Below are positions 1 to 8,166 of a stretch of DNA of 64,000 nucleotides, in pieces. The translations under genes were made by a program, and so were the position numbers. This DNA comes from Faecalispora anaeroviscerum (GTDB taxonomy: Bacteria; Bacillota; Clostridia; Oscillospirales; Acutalibacteraceae), in assembly GCF_947568225.1 (NCBI RefSeq), contig NZ_CANOOQ010000001.1:1302001-1366000 (forward strand), in the 5' to 3' direction. The notes beneath the pieces are model-generated. The model did no database searches, was not told the origin of the DNA, and saw nothing but the letters and a program-made list of their open reading frames with translations. Each line of letters begins with the position of its first letter. Positions within the stretch are counted from its first letter, which is position 1.

Positions 1-786
1 AAAAAAATAACCGCCGCCTTTCAGCCCAAAGCAAAAATAAAACAGAATACCTCTATGATTCTCGGCATTTCGGCCTTTCTGCTGATCTTGATTCTATGGA
101 GCGGCCTGAGCTACGGAAAAATGGTAGACCCACTCTTTTTACCCACCCCTACCGCCACTCTTCAGGCGAGCATACAGCTGTTCGGCAACGGCTTCTGGAC
201 CGATATCGGCATGACAGTATTCCGCGTTATGACCGGCTTTATCGTCGCAGCGTTAGTGGCAATCCCCCTGGGGGTTCTCATCGGAACCTACGCGCCGATC
301 TCGGCGTTTTTTGAGCCGGTGTTTTCGTTCATCCGCTATATGCCGGCTTCTGCCTTTATTCCTCTGTTTATTTTTTGGATTGGCATCGGTGAAAGCGAGA
401 AGGTCGCCATTATCATTTTGGGGAGCCTGCCACAGCTGGTCTTAATGACCGCCACCAACATCCGCAACGTGCATTCTTCGCTGATTGAGGTCTCTTATAC
501 GCTTGGCACGAACCGAAAGAATGTGCTTTGGAAGGTCATTCTGCCCAAAGCAATGCCGGATATTACCGACACCCTTCGCATCGTTCTGGGCTGGGCCTGG
601 ACCTATGTGATCGTGGCAGAAATGGTAGGCGCGTCCTCCGGCATCGGCTTTAAGATTTTGCAGGCACAGCGCACGGTAGATGTAGGGAAAATCTTTGTGG
701 GTATTCTTGTTTTAGGTTTGATCGGCTTGATTATTGATAATCTGCTGCTGTTCCTGAACAAAAAGCTGTACCCCTGGAACGAATGA
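1..786 (+). CDS. ABC transporter permease, SsuC/TauC type (5' end outside window)
   Basis: Inner-membrane permease of a nitrate/sulfonate/taurine-type (SsuC/TauC) ABC importer. The reading frame is open back to base 1, and the 18 codons before the first ATG at 55 read as a plausible basic cytoplasmic N-terminus, so the gene probably begins upstream. Several hydrophobic segments are visible, and the family's conserved PTP motif (LFLPTPTATL), PLGVLIG segment and ATPase-coupling loop (ASSGIGFKILQAQ) are present. The stop overlaps the ATG at 783, and the cognate ATPase follows. The solute-binding protein is not in the window, so the substrate is unknown; aliphatic sulfonates, taurine or a pyrimidine precursor are all possible. 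Confidence 0.88.
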   Translation, partial: KKITAAFQPKAKIKQNTSMILGISAFLLILILWSGLSYGKMVDPLFLPTPTATLQASIQLFGNGFWTDIGMTVFRVMTGFIVAALVAIPLGVLIGTYAPISAFFEPVFSFIRYMPASAFIPLFIFWIGIGESEKVAIIILGSLPQLVLMTATNIRNVHSSLIEVSYTLGTNRKNVLWKVILPKAMPDITDTLRIVLGWAWTYVIVAEMVGASSGIGFKILQAQRTVDVGKIFVGILVLGLIGLIIDNLLLFLNKKLYPWNE

Positions 787-806
787 CAGAAAGAGAGGGA
801 TTTGTT

Positions 807-1631
807 ATGCAGACAGCGGTACCGGTAACAGAAGTAACCGCCAAGCGCCCGCACCAGGGGCTGGAAATTCAGAATGTCTCCAAGCTCTTTCAGAGCGTAA
901 ACGGCCCGGTAAAGGCCCTGGACGGAATTAACCTGCATGTGCGCTCAAAGGAGTTTTTAACCCTGCTGGGCACCTCGGGCTGCGGAAAATCGACGCTGCT
1001 GCGCATCATCGGCGGATTGGAAACCGCCAGCAGCGGCAGCATTACCTATCAGCAGCAGGAACTGAAAGCCGCGGGCCCGGATCGTGGCATGGTATTTCAG
1101 AACTATACCCTCTTCCCTTGGCTGACCGTTCTGGAAAACATTGAGTTTGGATTAAAGCAGAAAAACATACCGGCAAAGGAACGCCGGGAAATCGCCGAAA
1201 AATATGTGGATTTGGTTGCACTGCGCGGCTTTGAATCCCTGTACCCCAAATCGCTCTCCGGCGGTATGAAGCAGAGAGTGGCTATTGCCCGGGCATTGGC
1301 AAACGACCCGGATATTTTGCTGCTGGATGAACCGTTCGGCGCACTGGATATGCAGACCCGCGAGCTGATGCAGGAGCTGTTGCTCAACGTATGGCAGCGG
1401 TCTCCCAAAACCATTATTATGGTCACGCATGATATTGATGAGGCCATTCTGCTGGCAGACCGCGTGGTGGTTATGTCCGCCAGACCGGGCCGGGTCAGAG
1501 AAATTATCGACGTGGGACTCGAACGACCTCGCGATCATCGTACCCGTTTAACGCAGGAGTTTTTGCGGTATAAAGAGCGCGCCTCGGAGTTGATCCGCGA
1601 AGAGAGCCTGCGCCTGATGAACGCAATCTAA
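807..1631 (+). CDS. ABC transporter ATP-binding protein, SsuB/TauB type
   Basis: Cytoplasmic ATPase that energises the preceding permease. It carries a Walker A (GTSGCGKST), Q-loop, ABC signature (LSGGMKQR), Walker B (ILLLDEPFGALD) and H-loop (MVTHDIDEA) in the usual order. The start at 807 is chosen because the purine-rich AGAGAGGGA at 792-800 lies 6 bases upstream. An ATG at 783 that overlaps the permease stop would add eight residues and lacks a comparable ribosome site. About 274 residues is normal for the family. The closest characterised relatives handle sulfonate, taurine or nitrate, but the ATPase alone does not reveal the substrate. Confidence 0.92.
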   Translation: MQTAVPVTEVTAKRPHQGLEIQNVSKLFQSVNGPVKALDGINLHVRSKEFLTLLGTSGCGKSTLLRIIGGLETASSGSITYQQQELKAAGPDRGMVFQNYTLFPWLTVLENIEFGLKQKNIPAKERREIAEKYVDLVALRGFESLYPKSLSGGMKQRVAIARALANDPDILLLDEPFGALDMQTRELMQELLLNVWQRSPKTIIMVTHDIDEAILLADRVVVMSARPGRVREIIDVGLERPRDHRTRLTQEFLRYKERASELIREESLRLMNAI

Positions 1632-1811
1632 AACAAATGCCAACACCGATCCCTGCGTTTTCCGGCTCAAAGCGCACCTTCAACTGGGAAATCGATACCA
1701 TTTTCAACCTGATTTTTCCCCACAAGTTGATTTCCTCTCCTGCAAACGGTATGATAGTTCTTGTAGATACGCTTTGCGAACAGTATCTGATCATGACAGG
1801 AGTGGAGCTTG

Positions 1812-2705
1812 ATGACAAATAGAAGGATCATTTTTAAAGAAACGACGGATATGGAACCGATGCAGGCTTTCATCACAAAGCTTTCTGCCACAGCAAAGGA
1901 ATCTGCCACTTATGAAAAGTTGGCTTATTATATTGAGAAAAATGTTATGCGCATTATTTTTATGACCGCTGCGGATGTAGCACTGGAAGCCAAGGTAAGC
2001 CAGGGCAGTGTTTCGCGTTTTTGCATGGCGCTCGGCTATAACGGCTATAACGATTTCCAACGCGAGCTGCAAAAATTTGTCAGTGAAAGAATAACCGGTC
2101 CTCAGCGGCTGAATTATGCATCGAAGGACCGCCAAAGTGCGGTCGGCGATATTTTGGCAAGCGAGGTGAATAATTTGGTGGAGCTGGAGGCATCGATTGG
2201 CGGCTCCGCCTATGAAGCTCTGGTAGACACCATCGCAAATGCGAAAAATCTGATTCTGTTGTCCTCCAGAATGTCTGCCACCTTGCTGCCTTACATGCAA
2301 TATATTTTAAATAAGCTGCGCAACAATGTCTATATGGTAACGCAGGAAACGCCGGCGTGGAACACGCTGGAATACCGCGACCCCATAGAAACCGAAATTG
2401 TTTTGCCGATTTTCCCACGCTACCCCGCTGCCTTACTCAAAAAGGCGCAGGTACTCAAGCAAAATGGATTTCGAATCACCGCCATTACAGACAGCAGGCT
2501 CTCCCCCATTTGCCAGATTGCCGACGAAACCAATGTGGTTCCCATCACCGTTGCCTCGGTATTTGATATTTACAGCACTCCCATGGTCTTTCTGAATCTT
2601 GTTTTTCGAGATGCTGCAAAAAAAATGCCAAACGTGGCTTCGCGGCTGGAACAAATTGAGCTTCAAGAAACCCGCTCCGGTGTTTACTATCCGTCCGGAC
2701 GCTGA
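1812..2705 (+). CDS. RpiR/MurR-family transcriptional regulator
   Basis: Sugar-phosphate-sensing type regulator. Residues ~10-80 form the HTH_6 (RpiR) DNA-binding domain with the recognition stretch VSQGSVSRFCMALGYNGYNDFQ, and residues ~125-255 look like a SIS (sugar isomerase) effector domain. AGGAG at 1798-1802 and GGAG at 1804-1807 precede the ATG at 1812; a TTG at 1809 is an alternative start. It follows the ABC pair after 180 bases without a clear terminator, so it may control that transporter or an unseen locus. The effector cannot be deduced. About 297 residues fits the family. Confidence 0.85.
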   Translation: MTNRRIIFKETTDMEPMQAFITKLSATAKESATYEKLAYYIEKNVMRIIFMTAADVALEAKVSQGSVSRFCMALGYNGYNDFQRELQKFVSERITGPQRLNYASKDRQSAVGDILASEVNNLVELEASIGGSAYEALVDTIANAKNLILLSSRMSATLLPYMQYILNKLRNNVYMVTQETPAWNTLEYRDPIETEIVLPIFPRYPAALLKKAQVLKQNGFRITAITDSRLSPICQIADETNVVPITVASVFDIYSTPMVFLNLVFRDAAKKMPNVASRLEQIELQETRSGVYYPSGR

Positions 2706-2767
2706 ACGTTATTCCGACTACTCCAAGCATGGCGGTCGTAAGACTGTCGTGCTTTTTTGTTTTACTG

Positions 2768-2776
2768 TGGTATAAT
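2768..2776 (+). promoter_or_regulatory. extended -10 promoter of tex
   Basis: TGG followed by a perfect TATAAT (2771-2776) forms an extended -10 element about 37 bases before the tex start at 2813. No good -35 is seen at normal spacing, which is usual for extended -10 promoters. Its position argues against the longer reading frame that begins at 2729. Confidence 0.6.
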
Positions 2777-2812
2777 GCTCTTATTATCATAAAAGCAGGA
2801 AGAGGTACGTAT

Positions 2813-4978
2813 ATGGATATGATCGCGGAACTGTCGAAGGAATTTCACTTGGCCCAGCAGCATGTGGGCAACATCATTTCACTGATTGACGACGGGAATA
2901 CCATCCCGTTTATTGCGCGGTACCGCAAAGAAATGACCGGCTCCTGCGACGACCAGGTTCTGCGTGAACTGTCTGAGCGCCTGCAATACATCCGAAACCT
3001 GGAAAAACGCAAGGAAGAAATTCTGGAAAGCATCACAGCGCAGGAAAAACTGACCGATGCGCTTTCCCTCGCGATTCAAAACACAAAAACGCTTGCCGAG
3101 GCGGAAGACCTGTACCGGCCCTACCGACCTAAACGCCGCACCCGGGCCACCATTGCGCAGGAGCAAGGGCTTCGCCCGTTGGCGGATCTGCTTCTGGCGC
3201 AAAACCAGCGCAGTGGAACACCGGAAGCGCTCGCCAGACCCTTCGTCAATACAAAAAAGGGTGTGGAAACCTGGGAAGACGGGGTTCAGGGAGCAAAAGA
3301 TATTCTGGCGGAGGAGTTTTCGGATGACGCGGAAACGCGAAAAAGGCTGCGCCAGATCATGCGAAGAGACGGGCTTGTGGTATCGCGTGCCGTTCAGGAG
3401 AACCCGGTTTATGAAATGTATACCGAGTATTCCGAGCCAATCGGCAAAATACCGAGCCATCGAATTCTCGCCATTGACCGCGGGGAAAAGGAAGAATGCC
3501 TGAAGGTCAAGCTGGAGCTGAACGACACACCGGCACTGGCGGCGCTGTGCGACCGATTTGTAAAGCCCGGCAGCATCACCTCTGCCTGTGTGAAAGAAGC
3601 CGTGGAGGATGCATGGAAACGCCTGATTTTTCCCTCCCTTGAACGGGAAATCCGAAATGAGTTAACGCAGCGCGCAGCCAAGCAGGCCATTGCTATGTTT
3701 GCCTTAAATTTAAAGCCCCTGCTGCTCCAGCCTCCGGTCAAAGACAAGGTCGTTATGGGGTTTGATCCCGCTTACCGCACCGGCTGTAAAATCGCGGTGG
3801 TAGATGGAACCGGAAAGGTGCTGGATACCACTGTGGTTTACCCCACCCCTCCGCATAAAAAGACGGAGGAAGCAAAAAAAGAATTGAAGCGCATGATCTT
3901 ACAATATGGCGTAACCGTCATTTCCATCGGAAACGGCACCGCTTCCAAAGAATCCGAAATTTTTATGGCGGAGCTGATCCGGGAGCTGGAGGTTCCGGTC
4001 GGCTATATGGTCGTCAGCGAGGCCGGGGCATCGGTCTATTCGGCATCGAAGCTGGCCGCCTCGGAATTCCCAGAGTTTGATGTTTCCCTGCGAAGTGCGG
4101 TATCGATTGCGCGCAGACTGCAGGACCCTTTAGCGGAGCTGGTGAAAATTGACCCCAAGGCCATTGGCATCGGCCAGTACCAGCACGACATGCCGCCGGC
4201 TCAGCTGGACAGCGCCCTGGAGGGCGTGGTGGAAAGCTGCGTCAATAGCGTGGGAGTCGATTTAAACACGGCATCGGTATCTCTTTTGACTCATATTTCA
4301 GGGCTTAACGAAACAGTTGCCAAAAACGTTGTTTCTTATCGGGATGAAAACGGCCCCTTTGGGAACCGCACCCAGCTGAAAAAAGTACCACGCCTTGGGC
4401 CGAAGGCCTACGAACAATGCGCCGGTTTTTTGCGGATTCCAAGAGGAAAGAACATCTTGGACAACACCTCGGTTCACCCGGAATCCTACAACGCGGTTAC
4501 GAAGCTGCTGGAGCTGCTCGGGCTAAAGCCTTCCGGCCTGACGATGCAGGGCGTCGGCACGTTGTCGCAGCAGATTGAGAAAATCGGCTGGGAGAAGACC
4601 GCCGCGGCCTGCGGAGTTGGCATCCCCACGCTCAACGACATCATTGCAGAGCTGCAAAAGCCGGGGCGCGATATTCGCGATGAGCTCCCGCCGCCGCTGC
4701 TGCGGTCTGATATTATGAATTTGTCTGACCTGAAAGCGGGGATGGAACTGACAGGCACGGTCAGAAACGTGATTGATTTCGGCGTGTTTGTAGACATCGG
4801 CGTGCATCAGGATGGGTTGGTACACATCTCTCAGATGTGCGATCATTTTATCAAGCATCCCTCCGATCTGGTGAAGGTTGGAGATGTGGTAACCGTTACC
4901 GTACTCAGTGTGGATGAAAACAAAAAACGCATCTCCCTGACAATGAAAAAACAGGAAGCGCAAAAAGAGAAATCATAA
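2813..4978 (+). CDS. tex: Tex-family RNA-binding transcription accessory protein
   Basis: Cytoplasmic nucleic-acid-binding protein of the Tex/Spt6 family. In order: N-terminal helical Tex domain (1-~190), YqgF/RuvC-like domain (~310-440, with GFDPAYRTGCK), helix-hairpin-helix pair (~480-545) and a C-terminal S1 RNA-binding domain (~640-715, containing GTVRNVIDFGVFVDIG). The 721-residue product from 2813 is the usual length. AGGAAGAGG at 2797-2805 precedes this ATG, whereas the upstream ATG at 2729 would place the start before the promoter. It is probably monocistronic, with its own promoter and a strong terminator downstream. Confidence 0.95.
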   Translation: MDMIAELSKEFHLAQQHVGNIISLIDDGNTIPFIARYRKEMTGSCDDQVLRELSERLQYIRNLEKRKEEILESITAQEKLTDALSLAIQNTKTLAEAEDLYRPYRPKRRTRATIAQEQGLRPLADLLLAQNQRSGTPEALARPFVNTKKGVETWEDGVQGAKDILAEEFSDDAETRKRLRQIMRRDGLVVSRAVQENPVYEMYTEYSEPIGKIPSHRILAIDRGEKEECLKVKLELNDTPALAALCDRFVKPGSITSACVKEAVEDAWKRLIFPSLEREIRNELTQRAAKQAIAMFALNLKPLLLQPPVKDKVVMGFDPAYRTGCKIAVVDGTGKVLDTTVVYPTPPHKKTEEAKKELKRMILQYGVTVISIGNGTASKESEIFMAELIRELEVPVGYMVVSEAGASVYSASKLAASEFPEFDVSLRSAVSIARRLQDPLAELVKIDPKAIGIGQYQHDMPPAQLDSALEGVVESCVNSVGVDLNTASVSLLTHISGLNETVAKNVVSYRDENGPFGNRTQLKKVPRLGPKAYEQCAGFLRIPRGKNILDNTSVHPESYNAVTKLLELLGLKPSGLTMQGVGTLSQQIEKIGWEKTAAACGVGIPTLNDIIAELQKPGRDIRDELPPPLLRSDIMNLSDLKAGMELTGTVRNVIDFGVFVDIGVHQDGLVHISQMCDHFIKHPSDLVKVGDVVTVTVLSVDENKKRISLTMKKQEAQKEKS

Positions 4979-5001
4979 ATTATCCCACCAAATATACTTT
5001 G

Positions 5002-5032
5002 AAAGGACTCCCGGCATAGCCGGGAGTCCTTT
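5002..5032 (+). terminator. bidirectional rho-independent terminator
   Basis: A perfect 14-bp stem (5002-5015 with 5019-5032) and a 3-base ATA loop. It ends in TTT on plus, and the other strand also ends with TTT. It lies between the convergent tex and the gene at 5064, so it can stop both transcripts. Confidence 0.85.
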
Positions 5033-5063
5033 CTCTAAATGCCGCATAGCCGGCGAATCACCA

Positions 5064-5957
5064 CTAAAATACGGAGCTTCCCTCCCAGTTGTTCTCGAAG
5101 CTGGCCTGATCACTGACAAAATCGACCAGAAGCTTATTCCCCGCAAAACAGGTATACCGCACCGAACAGGCAGCGCTTTCGTGAATCATGCGCGTCATGC
5201 CGCCGTTTTTCGGTGCGCGTAGGGACTGCGCGCAGCTTTTGAGAAGCTGTATTTTTAGCTTTAAAGCACCCTGCCGCAGCAAAATGGTATCTTCACCAAC
5301 GTACAAAAGCCGCGCGCCGCAGTATGTGGCAATCCGGTATTCTTTCCCGTTCAAATACAGAAAGCCGATACAACCTGTAAAGCTCATTCCGCCCCACGGA
5401 ATATCCGCCGCTGAAAGCATGATGCTGTTTTTGTCCCACGCGCAGTGCGTCCACAAGTAGCGCTTTGGGAACGACACCCCTCGATCGCCCTCCAGATAGC
5501 CCGCACCGTTTGCAAACCGATACTCCCGCCCGTTCACGGACAAAAAACCGTCCACACGGTGGAAAAGGCTGAAAACGGTGTGCCGGCACTCCATTCTTGG
5601 CAAACAGCAAAATGGCCCCATGATGTCGCAGGCAGGAGGAGTCAGAGGCCCAAACCTCAGCACCCCGCGCAGGGAACAGTCCTGCGTTTTCACGTCGAGC
5701 CCGATTCCCTGTTCGGAGAAAACACACTCCCCCAGCCGAACCGGTAGCTTTTCTCGCGATGATCCGCGTACCTGAAACGGAAAATCCACGTTCAAGGCTT
5801 GCTCGTTTGTAATTACCTGAAGCGACGCGGAACAATTCCCGCGGCAATCCGTGTGAAAGGCCGGTATCAGTGCGACGGTATCGATACCATTTTGCTGCTT
5901 AAAATACCAACCCTCAAAATAGCCGCGAGGCTTTTGAAAGCTGCCGACCGTTTTCAT
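5064..5957 (-). CDS. tocopherol cyclase-like (CrtC/lipocalin-type) protein
   Basis: 297-residue protein resembling the tocopherol-cyclase-like family (PF14249), recognised from the N-terminal GYFEGWYFKQQ motif and a beta-rich sequence with scattered Trp/Gly residues such as YLEGDRGVSFPKRYLW. These proteins have two lipocalin-like barrels; in bacteria the activity is generally unknown, so tocopherol synthesis should not be assumed here. There is no signal peptide. The start codon overlaps the stop of the FAD/Rieske oxidoreductase by four bases (ATGA), so the two are translationally coupled and may act on a common lipid or isoprenoid-like substrate (inference). Confidence 0.75.
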   Translation of the reverse strand: MKTVGSFQKPRGYFEGWYFKQQNGIDTVALIPAFHTDCRGNCSASLQVITNEQALNVDFPFQVRGSSREKLPVRLGECVFSEQGIGLDVKTQDCSLRGVLRFGPLTPPACDIMGPFCCLPRMECRHTVFSLFHRVDGFLSVNGREYRFANGAGYLEGDRGVSFPKRYLWTHCAWDKNSIMLSAADIPWGGMSFTGCIGFLYLNGKEYRIATYCGARLLYVGEDTILLRQGALKLKIQLLKSCAQSLRAPKNGGMTRMIHESAACSVRYTCFAGNKLLVDFVSDQASFENNWEGSSVF

Positions 5958-7414
5958 GTGGGAATCTCCTCCAAATCGGTCTGGGCCGGGCCGTCGAGCA
6001 GTCCCCCCTTTGCATCAAAGCGCGAGCCGTGGCAGGGGCAATCCCAGCTTTTTTCATCGGGGTTCCATTCCAACTGGCAGCCGAGATGCGGGCACCGGAT
6101 CGAAACCGCCGTCACATCCCCCTGCTCTTCCTTGTAGGCCCCCGCCTTCTTCCCGTCGGCAATCACCATTCCACCATGGCCCTCCGGCAGCAGCTGCGGC
6201 TCGGCCGCGTCTGCGTCCGGCAGTGAAAACGTCTGCTTGGCAATGCCCTTCACAGCCTGCCCCATGCCGGAAAGAAAATTCTTCGCGGAAGCGCCGGGTG
6301 TAAAGCGCAGCGGCGAAAACACCGGCGCAAACGGGTTTTCGACCCCGGAAATCTGATCAGAAAGCAGGATGGCCGACACCATGCTGCCTGTCATCCCCCA
6401 TTTTCCAAAGCCGGTGGCAACATACCAATTCGGTGTGGAGGAAGAAAACTGCCCGATATACGGAATACTGTCCAGAGTCATGCAGTCCTGCGCAGACCAA
6501 TGGGCAAGCTCTGTGCTTTTGGGATAAAACAGCGTCGCGGTTTCCCGCAGCATGGCGTATTTTCCGCCAGCCTTGTTTTCTCCTGTACGGTGGTCTCCCC
6601 CGCCGAGCAAAAGAGCATCCCCATAGTTGCGCATCGAAAGGCCCTGTTCCCCCATGCCGAGGTACATACCGTCGAGCTTTGCTGCATTCTGCAGTGCAAG
6701 CACATAGCTGCGCTCCTGATAGATGCGCATAAAGTAATAGCCCGGGGCGTTTACAAACGGAAAGTGCGATGCAAAGACGATATGCTCCGCCGTTACGGTG
6801 CCACGGTCGGTCACGACACTCCGGTCCTCCACCGACAGAACCCTGGTTTTTTCATACACCGTAAGAGGCTCCGAAATTGCCTGCAAAAACTTCAGCGGAT
6901 GGAATTGCGCCTGCCCGTCGAACTTCATGGCAGCCGCAATCTCAAACGGGAGGCTGGTTTGCTTCGTCAGCTCCGCGTGAATTCCCGCCTTACAGGCATA
7001 CTCCGCCTCCAGCTCCAGAGCGGGAATATCCTCACGGTCAACGGAATACAGGTAAGCAGAGCGTTCCTCAAACTGGCAGTCGATCTGCCCCTGCGTGATC
7101 ATTTGCCGGTACCGCCCGATGGCCTGCTGGTTTGCACTGGCATACTGCTTTGCCATTTCTTCGCTAAAATTCTGAAACAGCTTTGTGTAAATCAAATTAT
7201 GCTGTGATGTAATTTTCGCCGTGGTATTTCCCGTCTGGCCGCTGCCGATCCGGTTTGCTTCCAGCACGACGGATTCAATGCCCTTCTGCCGCAGCAAACA
7301 GGCGGTCAAAATTCCCGCAAGGCCGCCGCCGATCACAGCGACGGGTGTTATAATCTCTCCCGAAAGGGCCGGGCGCTCCCGAAAATCAGACGTTTCACTC
7401 CAAATTGACTGCAT
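5954..7414 (-). CDS. FAD-dependent oxidoreductase with C-terminal Rieske [2Fe-2S] domain
   Basis: 486-residue DadA/glycine-oxidase-like flavoprotein. The N-terminal Rossmann motif GGGLAG is near residue 28, followed by the subfamily segment GSGQTGNTTAK. The C-terminus carries a Rieske domain with both ligand boxes, CPHLGC and CPCHGS. The start at 7414 is chosen for the GAGGTG ribosome site at 7421-7426; an upstream extension to 7507 has no site and overlaps the divergently unrelated MerR gene end. The fusion couples flavin chemistry to a one-electron carrier. It is coupled downstream to the tocopherol-cyclase-like gene. The substrate is unknown. Confidence 0.88.
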   Translation of the reverse strand: MQSIWSETSDFRERPALSGEIITPVAVIGGGLAGILTACLLRQKGIESVVLEANRIGSGQTGNTTAKITSQHNLIYTKLFQNFSEEMAKQYASANQQAIGRYRQMITQGQIDCQFEERSAYLYSVDREDIPALELEAEYACKAGIHAELTKQTSLPFEIAAAMKFDGQAQFHPLKFLQAISEPLTVYEKTRVLSVEDRSVVTDRGTVTAEHIVFASHFPFVNAPGYYFMRIYQERSYVLALQNAAKLDGMYLGMGEQGLSMRNYGDALLLGGGDHRTGENKAGGKYAMLRETATLFYPKSTELAHWSAQDCMTLDSIPYIGQFSSSTPNWYVATGFGKWGMTGSMVSAILLSDQISGVENPFAPVFSPLRFTPGASAKNFLSGMGQAVKGIAKQTFSLPDADAAEPQLLPEGHGGMVIADGKKAGAYKEEQGDVTAVSIRCPHLGCQLEWNPDEKSWDCPCHGSRFDAKGGLLDGPAQTDLEEIPT

Positions 7415-7490
7415 TCCGCTCACCTCGCAGATAGGCTGTGCAAAAAAATGGTAAATAAACATCTGCAAGGAATCTTCAAACAAAATGGGG

Positions 7491-7898
7491 CTAATCGCAG
7501 TCGTCACAGCTCTTCCCGTTATGTATCGCTACCGTGCCGGCCTTCACCGCCGTTTCGTAATACCGGATTTTCTTCTCGATCTTCTGAATATGCTGCTCCA
7601 GCTCACGCATCTGCTGCTCAGCCCGGCACTTCTGCTCCAAAAACAACTCCAGACGCTTTTGAAGAGTGGAATCCCCCTCCTTGCACCAATCCATAAACTG
7701 GCGGATTTCCTTAATTTTCATGCCCGTGTTTTTCAGGCAGGAAATCATCTCGATCCACTCGTAGTCGTTCTCCTCAAAGGAGCGGCATCCGGAGGAATCG
7801 CGCCCGACATAGGGCAGCAGCCCTTCCTTTTCATAATACCGCAGTGTATGCTCGGTAAGCCCCGTATGTTTTGAAGCTTCTGCGATGGTATCTCCCAC
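7491..7898 (-). CDS. MerR-family transcriptional regulator
   Basis: 135-residue regulator with an N-terminal winged HTH (TIAEASKHTGLTEHTLRYYEKEGLL), a long coiled-coil dimerisation helix (~75-115) and a short tail ending KSCDDCD. The CDDC cysteines could sense metal, thiol or electrophile stress (inference). The GTG start at 7898 has AGGAGG eight bases upstream. The gene is divergent from the iron alcohol dehydrogenase at 8167, and both promoters carry the same TTGACTT-GAG-N4-CTC pattern, so it probably regulates itself and the dehydrogenase in response to an aldehyde or alcohol. Confidence 0.85.
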   Translation of the reverse strand: MGDTIAEASKHTGLTEHTLRYYEKEGLLPYVGRDSSGCRSFEENDYEWIEMISCLKNTGMKIKEIRQFMDWCKEGDSTLQKRLELFLEQKCRAEQQMRELEQHIQKIEKKIRYYETAVKAGTVAIHNGKSCDDCD

Positions 7899-7949
7899 TG
7901 AAAACGCCTCCTAAACGCGACTCGAATTTTGTCGCTTTCTTTGTTCCTT

Positions 7950-7978
7950 GTTATACCCTAGAGCGCACTCAAAGTCAA
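7950..7978 (-). promoter_or_regulatory. promoter/operator of the MerR gene
   Basis: On minus, TTGACT (7973-7978) and TATAAC (7950-7955) are 17 bp apart, and the spacer holds GAG-TGCG-CTC. The same dyad occurs in the divergent promoter at 8005-8035. Normal 17-bp spacing suggests simple autorepression. Confidence 0.65.
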
Positions 7979-8004
7979 GGAGAAAAATTCTTGCCATAAA
8001 AGAC

Positions 8005-8035
8005 TTGACTTCGAGCTTACTCAAAGGGTTATAGT
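8005..8035 (+). promoter_or_regulatory. MerR-type 19-bp-spacer promoter of the alcohol dehydrogenase
   Basis: TTGACT (8005-8010) and TATAGT (8030-8035) are separated by 19 bp rather than 17. The spacer contains the dyad GAG-CTTA-CTC (8013-8022). An over-long spacer with a central dyad is the hallmark of promoters activated by MerR proteins through DNA untwisting. Confidence 0.7.
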
Positions 8036-8048
8036 AATATTGTAATAC

Positions 8049-8130
8049 CACTTTAGAAAAGTGATTCATGTTTCCCTCGCCTCAGGCGGGAGATAAACAG
8101 CGCTGTACTGCATCTGGCTATTCTAAAGTG
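8049..8130 (+). promoter_or_regulatory. structured leader with mutually exclusive stems
   Basis: CACTTT at 8049-8054 can pair locally with AAAGTG at 8058-8063 (loop AGA), or, as CACTTTAGAA (8049-8058), with the perfect complement TTCTAAAGTG at 8121-8130. A third hairpin, CTCGCC/GGCGGGAG, lies between. The leader spans the ~125 bases between the promoter and the dehydrogenase. No classified riboswitch was recognised and there is no obvious U-tract. Confidence 0.4.
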
Positions 8131-8166
8131 AATGGACGATAATACAGAAAAGACGGAGGTATTGAA

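Noticed and set aside
1637..1822. 61-codon plus-strand frame between the ABC ATPase and RpiR genes
   Set aside because: No ribosome site, overlaps the RpiR start, and the sequence reads as leader DNA.
6500..7207. 235-codon frame opposite to the FAD/Rieske gene
   Set aside because: Antisense shadow of a well-supported gene; low-complexity His/Arg/Leu composition and no promoter.
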